From Pseudomonas saliphila (GTDB lineage Bacteria; Pseudomonadota; Gammaproteobacteria; Pseudomonadales; Pseudomonadaceae): DNA of 64,000 nucleotides. Location: positions 1-64,000 of the forward strand of contig NZ_VTVA01000013.1 of assembly GCF_008638345.1 (NCBI RefSeq), written 5' to 3'. The notes beneath the pieces were generated by a model. It saw nothing but the letters and a program-made list of their open reading frames with translations, was not told the DNA's origin and did no database searches. The translations under genes were made by a program, and so were the position numbers. Below are positions 8,101 through 14,104 of this stretch, piece after piece. Every line of letters begins with the position of its first letter. Position 1 is the first letter of the stretch.

Positions 8101-8652
8101 CACGAAGACGAGATCCGTGAGCGCAGTCAGAGTTACGGCGTGCACAAGCGGCCCGAGGACTATCTGGATGCCTTCAACGACTTCATCAAACAACAGCTCA
8201 ACCAGTCGGCGGCGCTGGCCGTCGTGGTCAACAAGCCCCGCGATCTGACGCGCGAACAACTGCGGGAGGTGAAGCTGTTGCTGGACAACCACGGCTACTC
8301 CGAAGCACGTCTGCAAAGCGCCACGCGTAACCAGACCAACAAGGATATTGCCGCCAGCATCATTGGCCACATCCGGCGTGCCGCCCTGGGCGAGTCGCTG
8401 ATTTCCTTCGAGCAGCGCGTAGCCGAAGCCATGGACCGCATCTATAGCCAGCACAGTTGGAACCCCAACCAGCGCCGCTGGCTTGAGCGCCTGGCCAAAC
8501 AACTGGTGCACGAAGTCATCATCGACCGAGAATTTGTGAACCACCGCTTTGCGGACGATGGCGGAGCGAAGCAGATGGACAAGGTACTTGGAGCGCAGCT
8601 GACTGCAGTTCTGGATCAGCTGAATGAACTGATGTGGCCAGCTGTTGGATGA
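5143..8652 (+). CDS. hsdR: Type I restriction enzyme, R (motor and nuclease) subunit
   Basis: HsdR supplies the ATP-driven translocation and DNA cleavage activity of the type I restriction complex. The start is taken at ATG 5143, behind GAAGGA; the longer open frame from 4963 runs over the tRNA terminator. Domains in the 1169-residue protein: a DUF4145-like N-terminal region (1-130); a long Gln/Glu-rich coiled coil (about 145-260); a PD-(D/E)xK nuclease with Asp311 (RADYVLF) and Glu325-Ala-Lys327 (VVEAKKEN); an SF2 helicase with Walker A ATGTGKTR (Lys478), DEAH near 576, LTATPAK, and GIDVPP...QMIGRATR; and an EcoEI-type C-terminal domain. This is an EcoEI-class layout. It heads the operon hsdR-ATPase-TOPRIM-hsdM-hsdS. 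All catalytic motifs are intact. Confidence 0.95.
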   Translation: MAVNSNFAFLSEHDPVFYQLASVAEQAFASDPNTTLIKLRQLGEALAQHLAAVSGVEFDDQTSQADLLYRLNRELRLEPQIKELFHILRVEGNKATHQFRTQHKEAMDGLKVARALAIWFHRTLGKAGTAFSPGPFAAPADPSAQLRQLHSDIEKLRHDLQQANMELDSSQQLSQLIEKEKSEYEALAVAMDEESRALAEQARQHEQALTQQQQAYEHKIKALQQQLTEQGEQTVKEQRQHVAKQTKAATDTLVLNEELTRILIDQQLHEAGWEADSQEITFQKGARPEKGAYRAIAEWPTNHNGEKGRADYVLFAGLTPIAVVEAKKENTNVAGKISQAERYSRGFKVAAPVLGAWELTGRTIAWAADESDHYHVPFVYSCNGRPYVPQLAEQSGTWFRDVREASNLRRALPQFHTPAGLLDLLERDKASAEKLLTQEPFGYLKLRDYQQQAIIATEHALARGVRTALLAMATGTGKTRTIIGLMYRFLKAERFRRILFLVDRTALGQQAIDAFNEAPLEQNHTLSTIYNVAELGDMAAEAETRIQVATVQAMVKRIFMSDDAPPIDRFDCIIVDEAHRGYTLDQEMTDGELALRDASQYLSSYRRVLDYFDAVKIGLTATPAKHTSEIFGKPVYIYSYREAVADDWLIDHEPPIRYETLLTQNGITFEKGKPVEVINTRTGVIDTTELEDELNFEVDAFNRRVINENFNRVICEQLVHELDPFGDEKTLIFCATDLHADMVKRLLDDAFKDLYNGQYNEAAVAKITGQSDKVNQLIRRYKNERYPNIAITVDLLTTGIDVPPICNLVFMRRIRSRILYEQMIGRATRRCDEIGKTVFRIYDPVDIYAALQDVNTMKPLVKDPNITLEQLVDELSDDEQLEKALNSPGELPGESQADVVLSQLSQKLMRVLRKADNKADTRPALKQKLDELQESWGVEPKSLHQHLHQLGPRQAAEFIKQHSGLLSQLAEVKALVGSEHMPVISNHEDEIRERSQSYGVHKRPEDYLDAFNDFIKQQLNQSAALAVVVNKPRDLTREQLREVKLLLDNHGYSEARLQSATRNQTNKDIAASIIGHIRRAALGESLISFEQRVAEAMDRIYSQHSWNPNQRRWLERLAKQLVHEVIIDREFVNHRFADDGGAKQMDKVLGAQLTAVLDQLNELMWPAVG

Positions 8653-8717
8653 CGCGCGCTTGATGAGATGCTACTAAAGGTGCAGAATCAACAAAATCAT
8701 GTTGAATCAGTGAGAAT

Positions 8718-9902
8718 ATGATAAATAATCTGAGCTTTAGAAACTTCTACAGCTTTGCTGGCGAAGCCGTCATCGACTTTGGGCTGGGCAAGAAGCCCAC
8801 GCCCTCTGGCTATGACATAGAGGTCGATGGCGAGCGCTATAACAAGGTGATTGCTGTGGTGGGAGCGAATGGCTCAGGCAAAACCCAGTTCCTGAAGCCG
8901 CTGGCCTTTCTGCGCTGGTTCGTTACAGAATCCTTCCTGGGAGCTGTCCCGGATCATACTATTCCTATCGTTCCGCACCGGCTACACGGCGAGGAAAGCA
9001 GTTATTTTGAGCTGGAATTCATGCTCAAGGGTGTCGACTACCGTTACCAACTGGAACTGACCCCCCAAGCGATCATTTCTGAAGCGCTTTATGAAAAAAC
9101 CAGCTCCCAGTTCAGTTATCTGTTCAAGCGGGAAAAAACGGAACATGGCTACAGTTTTAAGCAGAAGGGCTTTCCTTTTTCCAAACCCCAGGCTGAAAAG
9201 CTGCGCGGTAATGCCTCCCTGCTGGCGGCAGCGCACAGCTATGACGTAGCCGAGGCGCGGCCTTTCATCGAGTTTTTCAACCGCATTGAATCGAATGTCA
9301 TCAGTTCAGGGCGCCTGCACTTTCAGCATGGCGCCGTCATGGGGGCTGCGGAACAATTCCATCAAGCGCCCGATTTGCTCAAGCAGATGTCGGTTGCCAT
9401 GAGCGAGTTTGACCTCGGTCTGAATGGCGTGGAGATACGCGAGCTAACCCACCGTGATGAAACCGGCAAAGAGGAACAGGTATACATTCCCTTTGGAGTG
9501 CATATCACAGACGATGGGCGAACCTTCGAGCTGCCCTTCTTCGAAGAATCCAGCGGCACTCAATCCGCCTTTGTGTTGCTCGACCCCATATTGAAAACCC
9601 TGCAACACGGCGGAATTGCCGTAATCGATGAACTGGATAATGACCTGCATCCACACCTGGTGCCGCAGCTGCTGGAATGGTTTGAGTTTGACCACAGCAA
9701 CCCGCATCAGGCACAGCTCATCTTCACCTGTCATACCCCGGAGGTATTGAACCTGCTGCAAAAGCATCAGGTGTACCTGGTCGAAAAGCGCAACCAGAGC
9801 AGTGAAACATGGCGCTTGGACGACATGACCGGCCTGCGAGCTGACGACAACCTCTATGCCAAGTACATGGCCGGAGCCCTTGGCGCCACCCCGGAGTTGT
9901 AA
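8718..9902 (+). CDS. AAA-family ATPase, RloA-like, within the restriction operon
   Basis: A 394-residue ABC/SMC-type ATPase of the AAA_15/AAA_21 group. The N-terminus (MINNLSFRNFYSF) is typical of these proteins, Walker A is GANGSGKT at residues 49-56, a signature-like FFEESSGTQSAFVLL lies near 275, and Walker B is AVIDELDNDLHPHL near 302. It ends 5 bases before a small TOPRIM gene, so the two are surely co-expressed. From family knowledge, RloA (restriction-linked ORF) ATPases paired with TOPRIM partners resemble the PARIS and OLD/Gabija-like anti-phage systems, in which the ATPase senses a phage trigger and the TOPRIM subunit acts as nuclease. Its place between hsdR and hsdM suggests a second-layer defence, for example against anti-restriction proteins. 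That role is inference. Confidence 0.8.
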   Translation: MINNLSFRNFYSFAGEAVIDFGLGKKPTPSGYDIEVDGERYNKVIAVVGANGSGKTQFLKPLAFLRWFVTESFLGAVPDHTIPIVPHRLHGEESSYFELEFMLKGVDYRYQLELTPQAIISEALYEKTSSQFSYLFKREKTEHGYSFKQKGFPFSKPQAEKLRGNASLLAAAHSYDVAEARPFIEFFNRIESNVISSGRLHFQHGAVMGAAEQFHQAPDLLKQMSVAMSEFDLGLNGVEIRELTHRDETGKEEQVYIPFGVHITDDGRTFELPFFEESSGTQSAFVLLDPILKTLQHGGIAVIDELDNDLHPHLVPQLLEWFEFDHSNPHQAQLIFTCHTPEVLNLLQKHQVYLVEKRNQSSETWRLDDMTGLRADDNLYAKYMAGALGATPEL

Positions 9903-9907
9903 GCACC

Positions 9908-10444
9908 ATGGCAAGGAAACACACACAACGGATTCCGGGTCGACAAGCCAGCAAAACAACGCTGCTGATCGTGGGTGAAGGGCCTGACGATCAGGCGTTT
10001 ATCAAACACATGAATCAGCAGTTCCGGGTGGAAAATCCCAGCGTTAAACCAACAATAGAAAAGCAGTCGGGTGGCTCGCCAGGCAACATCATCACCAACG
10101 CCGCCAGAAAGTATGGGCACTTGCCCTTTGACCAGAGATTGTTGGTGCTGGATTCCGACATCCCGATCACCCAGCAGGATTACGATAAAGCCAGGAAGCA
10201 CGGCTATCGCATCATTCTATGGGCGCCGGTTTGCCTGGAGGGTGCGTTACTGGACGTGCTGGGTGAAAAAGTCGACGACGATGATGCAGCTGCATCGTTG
10301 AAAAGACGACTCCATCCACTTCTGGACGGGACGCACACAGAAAGCGCAGCCTACCGAAATGTTTTTCCTAAGGTCGTACTCGAGCAAGCCACGAACGAGT
10401 CCGTTGTTTCTGTGAAGAACGCCCTCTTACAGGAGCCCGCCTGA
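9908..10444 (+). CDS. TOPRIM-domain protein, RloB-like
   Basis: A 178-residue protein with a TOPRIM core. The acidic motif is in TTLLIVGEGPDDQAFIKHM (Glu near residue 24), and the DxD strand is RLLVLDSDIP (about 76-85). A conserved KQSGGSPGNI segment lies between them. This fits the RloB family (about 180-220 residues) and the nuclease-like partners of PARIS-type systems. It begins 5 bases after the ATPase gene. No HTH or membrane segment is seen, so it should be cytosolic. The likely role is metal-dependent cleavage of a nucleic acid when released or activated by the ATPase partner; the substrate cannot be told from sequence. The region after its stop carries the promoter-like repeats ahead of hsdM. 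Confidence 0.72.
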   Translation: MARKHTQRIPGRQASKTTLLIVGEGPDDQAFIKHMNQQFRVENPSVKPTIEKQSGGSPGNIITNAARKYGHLPFDQRLLVLDSDIPITQQDYDKARKHGYRIILWAPVCLEGALLDVLGEKVDDDDAAASLKRRLHPLLDGTHTESAAYRNVFPKVVLEQATNESVVSVKNALLQEPA

Positions 10445-10520
10445 ATCCGGCCATGTTTATGGCATCGACATAGATGCAAGCTGTGTCGATTTTTCGGCGT
10501 TTTTTCGACATAGCCCAAAC

Positions 10521-10588
10521 GACGTATAAAGAAAAACGACTTTTCTATACGTCACCGCAACATACAAATATTCCCCGTTTTTTCTATA
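10521..10588 (+). promoter_or_regulatory. Inverted repeat and repeated TTTTCTATAC motif before hsdM
   Basis: GACGTATA (10521-10528) and TATACGTC (10546-10553) form a perfect inverted repeat. The right arm is part of TTTTCTATAC (10541-10550), and TTTTCTATAC recurs at 10579-10588, just before the hsdM ribosome site. The same 10-mer appears again after hsdS near 13677. Nearby, TGTCG and CGACA form another hairpin around 10482-10510. The cluster is a candidate promoter-operator that could let the modification genes be expressed separately from hsdR. Confidence 0.45.
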
Positions 10589-10599
10589 CAGGACCACCC

Positions 10600-12219
10600 A
10601 TGACCAATAACGACATCGTCCAGAAGCTCTGGAATCTCTGCGACGTGCTGCGCGACGACGGCATCAACTACTCGGACTACGTCACCGAACTGGTGCTGCT
10701 GCTGTTCATCAAGATGGTTCACGAGAACACTGAAGCCGGCACCCTGAAAAAGCATCCGCTGCCCGAAGGCTGTCGCTGGACAGACCTGAATGGCAAATCC
10801 GGCATCAACCTGCTGAACGATTACAAACGCATCCTGCTTAGCCTGTCCACCGGCAAGGACGGCGACGGTGAGCGGGTTCACGACGACGCGCTGGTCAGCG
10901 CCATCTACGCCGACGCTCAGACCCGCCTGCGCGAGCCCCGCCACCTGGAGCAGATGATCAAAACCCTGGATCAGATCGACTGGTTCAGCGCCCAGAAAGA
11001 CGGCCTCGGGGACCTTTACGAAGGCCTGTTGGAAAAGAACGCCAACGAAACCAAATCCGGCGCCGGCCAGTACTTCACCCCCCGTGCCCTGATCAACACC
11101 ATGGTGCGTTGTCTGCAGCCCCAGCCGGGCGAGCGCATCCAGGACCCGGCGGCGGGTACAGCGGGCTTTTTGATTGCCGCTCACGAATTCATCAAAAGTC
11201 AGACCGACGACCTGTACGACCTGGCCACTGCACAGAAAGCTTTCCAGACCACCGAGGCCTATGTGGGCATCGAACTGGTGCCCGGCACCCGCCGGCTGGC
11301 GCTGATGAACTGTCTGCTGCACGGCATGGAAGGGGGAGAGGAAGGCGTCGTGCAACTGGGCAACGCTCTGGGCCAGACCGGCGCGGGGTTGGAGAAGGCC
11401 GATGTGATTCTAGCCAATCCGCCCTTCGGCACCAGTAAGGGCGGCGACGCCAGCATCACCCGTGACGACCTCACTTATAAAACCAGCAACAAACAGCTGG
11501 CCTTCCTGCAGCACATCTACCGCAACCTCAAACCGGGTGGCCGCGCCGCCGTGGTGCTGCCGGACAACGTTCTGTTCGAAGCCGGCGTTGGCACCGATGT
11601 GCGTCGGGACCTGATGAACAAGTGCAACCTGCACACCATCCTGCGCCTGCCCACTGGTATCTTCTACGCCCAGGGCGTGAAGACCAACGTGCTGTTCTTT
11701 ACCAAGGGCAGCGCCTCGGACAAATACCAGGAAGAAAACTGCACCGACAATGTCTGGGTCTACGACCTGCGCACCAATATGTCCAACTTCGGCAAACGCA
11801 CCCCGTTTGGCAACCAGCATCTGAAGCCGTTTGAAGCCGTGTATGGCGACAGCCCCATTGGTGACAGCGAACGTAAAGAAGGCGAATACAGCTTCCACGC
11901 CGAATCCATCGAACTGCCCGAACACAGCGAGGAAAACGAAGGCATTGACCCCCGCCTGGCACATAGCCGCTGGCGCAGCTTCAGCCGCCAGTGGATTGCC
12001 GAGCACAAGGGCGACTCACTGGATATATCCTGGCTGAAGGACAGCGACAGTGTGGATGCGGCCAATTTGCCGGAGCCGAGTGTGCTGGCTGCTGAGGCCA
12101 TGGCTGAGCTGGTGCAAGCGCTGGGCGAGCTGGATGGGTTGATGCGGGAGCTGGGGGCAGAGGATGAGGCTGATGGGGCTCGGGTGCTTTTGCGGGAAGT
12201 GCTGGGTGAGGTTCAGTAA
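10600..12219 (+). CDS. hsdM: Type I restriction-modification, M (methyltransferase) subunit
   Basis: HsdM transfers methyl groups to N6 of adenine in the site chosen by HsdS. The start is ATG 10600 (MTNNDIVQKLWNLCDVLRDD) behind CAGGA; the in-frame sequence from 10474 runs through promoter repeats and is not coding. The HsdM N-terminal helical domain covers about residues 1-140. The catalytic domain follows with QYFTPRALI (about 157), AdoMet motif I DPAAGTAGFLIAAH (about 182) and catalytic NPPFGTS (about 272). At 539 residues it is normal length. The stop overlaps the hsdS start (TAATG), so the subunits are translationally coupled. Confidence 0.95.
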   Translation: MTNNDIVQKLWNLCDVLRDDGINYSDYVTELVLLLFIKMVHENTEAGTLKKHPLPEGCRWTDLNGKSGINLLNDYKRILLSLSTGKDGDGERVHDDALVSAIYADAQTRLREPRHLEQMIKTLDQIDWFSAQKDGLGDLYEGLLEKNANETKSGAGQYFTPRALINTMVRCLQPQPGERIQDPAAGTAGFLIAAHEFIKSQTDDLYDLATAQKAFQTTEAYVGIELVPGTRRLALMNCLLHGMEGGEEGVVQLGNALGQTGAGLEKADVILANPPFGTSKGGDASITRDDLTYKTSNKQLAFLQHIYRNLKPGGRAAVVLPDNVLFEAGVGTDVRRDLMNKCNLHTILRLPTGIFYAQGVKTNVLFFTKGSASDKYQEENCTDNVWVYDLRTNMSNFGKRTPFGNQHLKPFEAVYGDSPIGDSERKEGEYSFHAESIELPEHSEENEGIDPRLAHSRWRSFSRQWIAEHKGDSLDISWLKDSDSVDAANLPEPSVLAAEAMAELVQALGELDGLMRELGAEDEADGARVLLREVLGEVQ

Positions 12220-13598
12220 TGGCTCAACGTGAATTATCCCCGGAATGGCTTCAAACCCAGCTTGGCGATATTGTGCCCTACGGCAAAACCCGGAAATGTG
12301 TGCTCGCAGATGTCACCGATGATACTTGGGTGCTTGAACTGGAAGACGTTGAGAAAAAACGCTCCAGAATATTGAGCCGAAAAACAGCCAAAGACCGGCC
12401 ATTCAAAAGCGCGAAAAACCGCTTCGATAAGGGAAATGTCCTCTACGGCAAGCTGCGCCCCTACCTCAACAAAGTCGTCGTAGCTGATAGTTCCGGCGTC
12501 TGCACCACTGAAATTATTCCTCTGGATGCTGAGCCATTCGTTCTCAATCGGTATCTGTTCCACTGGCTTAGAACCCGTGATTTCCTCAATTACGTCAACG
12601 AAGTCAGTTATGGCGTAAATATGCCTCGGCTGGGCACCAAGGATGGGGTTGCTGCGCCGTTTATGCTGGCACCCCTCGCCGAACAAAAAATCATCGCCGA
12701 CAAACTCGACACCCTGCTGGCCCAGGTGGAAAACACCAACGCCCGCCTCGAACGCATCCCACAAACCCTCAAACGCTTCCGCCAGTCCGTGCTGGCTGCG
12801 GCGGTGAGTGGGCGGTTGACAGAGGAGTGGCGGAAACAACACAGAATTGAGGACGGCTCTTGGGCCGTTCAGGCGGCACTCGATCTCTGCAAACAGGTAC
12901 AAAGCGGTTCAACCCCTAAAAACAACCCGTTCGACCAAAACGGCACTATCCCTTTCCTGAAGGTTTATAACATCGTTAACCAAGAAATCGACTTTGAATA
13001 CCGACCGCAGTTCATCACCGAGGAAGTTCATAGCACGAAATTGAAACGATCAATTGGCTATCCGGGGGACGTTCTGATGAATATCGTGGGGCCACCTCTC
13101 GGAAAAGTTGCCATTCTTCCTGACAGCTATCCAGAGTGGAATCTTAATCAGGCAATAACTTTATTCCGGCCTGACCCGAAGGAACTGCAGCCAAAATTTT
13201 TGTACTACGTCTTATGTGAAGGCTCTATGGTGCGCGAGGTGACCCATGATTTGAAAGGTATCGTTGGGCAAGTGAATATTTCTCTGACTCAATGCCGAGA
13301 AGCAAAGATCCCCTGTCCGTCTCTGCCAGAACAGACCGAAATCGTCCGCCGAGTAGACCAACTCTTCGCCCACGCCGACCGCATCGAACAACAGGCCAAC
13401 AACGCCCTGGCCCGCGTCAACAACCTCACCCAGTCCATCCTGGCCAAAGCCTTCCGAGGCGAGCTCACCGAGCAATGGCGCAAGGACAACCCGGAGCTGA
13501 TCAGCGGAGAGCACAGCGCTGGAGCGTTGTTGGAGAGAATAAAGGCAGAGCGGGCGGCAGCGCCCAAGGGTAAGCGTGGCCGTAAGGTTTCAGTCTGA
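12219..13598 (+). CDS. hsdS: Type I restriction-modification, S (specificity) subunit
   Basis: HsdS recognises the bipartite DNA target. The 459-residue protein has two target-recognition domains, about residues 15-165 and 220-385, each followed by a conserved helical spacer: RIPQTLKRFRQSVLAAAVSG and then RVNNLTQSILAKAFRGELTE. Both spacers end in the familiar (L)TE(E/Q)WR. The helices set the distance between half-sites. The ATG shares a base with the hsdM stop. Each TRD is expected to differ from close relatives because specificity genes change by domain swapping; the target cannot be read from sequence. The C-terminal tail is Lys/Arg rich (KGKRGRK). Confidence 0.93.
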   Translation: MAQRELSPEWLQTQLGDIVPYGKTRKCVLADVTDDTWVLELEDVEKKRSRILSRKTAKDRPFKSAKNRFDKGNVLYGKLRPYLNKVVVADSSGVCTTEIIPLDAEPFVLNRYLFHWLRTRDFLNYVNEVSYGVNMPRLGTKDGVAAPFMLAPLAEQKIIADKLDTLLAQVENTNARLERIPQTLKRFRQSVLAAAVSGRLTEEWRKQHRIEDGSWAVQAALDLCKQVQSGSTPKNNPFDQNGTIPFLKVYNIVNQEIDFEYRPQFITEEVHSTKLKRSIGYPGDVLMNIVGPPLGKVAILPDSYPEWNLNQAITLFRPDPKELQPKFLYYVLCEGSMVREVTHDLKGIVGQVNISLTQCREAKIPCPSLPEQTEIVRRVDQLFAHADRIEQQANNALARVNNLTQSILAKAFRGELTEQWRKDNPELISGEHSAGALLERIKAERAAAPKGKRGRKVSV

Positions 13599-13676
13599 TA
13601 AACATAGCTAACCTTAAAGGTGTTGGGTCAACAACGGTGGCCCCGCGCCAAGCTGCGGAAAGCGGGGCTATGCAGT

Positions 13677-13762
13677 TTTCTATACGGTTCTATGCGTTTC
13701 CGTACGCATAGGAAGTCGCGGTCCGGTATGTCGGACCACAGATAGTGGCCGGACGGAGTCCG
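13677..13762. repeat. Cluster of short hairpins after hsdS
   Basis: TTTTCTATAC near 13677 repeats the motif seen ahead of hsdM. CTATGCGT (13690-13697) pairs perfectly with ACGCATAG (13704-13711). GTCCG...CGGAC (13721-13736) and CGGAC...GTCCG (13750-13762) are mirror-oriented hairpins, with CCAC/GTGG between them. The block may mark the downstream end of the defence insertion. Confidence 0.5.
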
Positions 13763-13766
13763 ATAG

Positions 13767-13867
13767 TCAGCCGCAGTTCTCAAGGTGCGGCGACAAGGCG
13801 TTGGGGTTTTCGAAGCAATAGAAACGATTCGGTTCACTGACGATATAAAGCGCTTCCTGATCATCCC
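13767..13867 (-). pseudogene. Decayed second copy of the 3' end of the SdiA-regulated gene
   Basis: Minus-strand translation gives ALYIVSEPNRFYCFENPN and then a short tail and stop at 13767. This closely matches the last residues of the protein encoded at 16659-17588 (LYIVSEPNLFYRFEKPS). At DNA level 13830-13867 and 16708-16749 share a long nearly identical run including GATTCGGTTCACTGACGATA. Only about 30 codons survive. It is the tail of a lost paralogue or the trace of a duplication around the AsmA gene. Confidence 0.65.
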
Positions 13868-13892
13868 TCATCGAGTTTGTTACCACCCTCAG

Positions 13893-14058
13893 TCAGAACA
13901 CGGCGTGCCCAGACCGCAGGCGCGCCTGATCCAATACCTCTTGTATTGCATCATTCGCTTCGTCAGGGCTTCTGGCGACACGTTCGGCCTGGGGCGCGAC
14001 CTCGCCGTCGCATTCCCCGGCATTGATAATCCCGTGAGCATTGTCGCGATGTGGTTGT
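13893..14058 (-). other. Orphan reading frame without a start codon
   Basis: Between TGA (about 14058) and TGA at 13893-13895 the minus strand reads DNAHGIINAGECDGEVAPQA and on through ANDAIQEVLDQARLRSGHAV. The composition is protein-like, but there is no ATG, GTG or TTG in frame. It may be the remains of a gene whose 5' end was replaced by the current AsmA promoter region. I do not recognise it. Confidence 0.25.
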
Positions 14059-14104
14059 CAGTTTAAGAAGCAGCTTTCGAAACTCCGTGCACGGGAGCAC
14101 CCTC

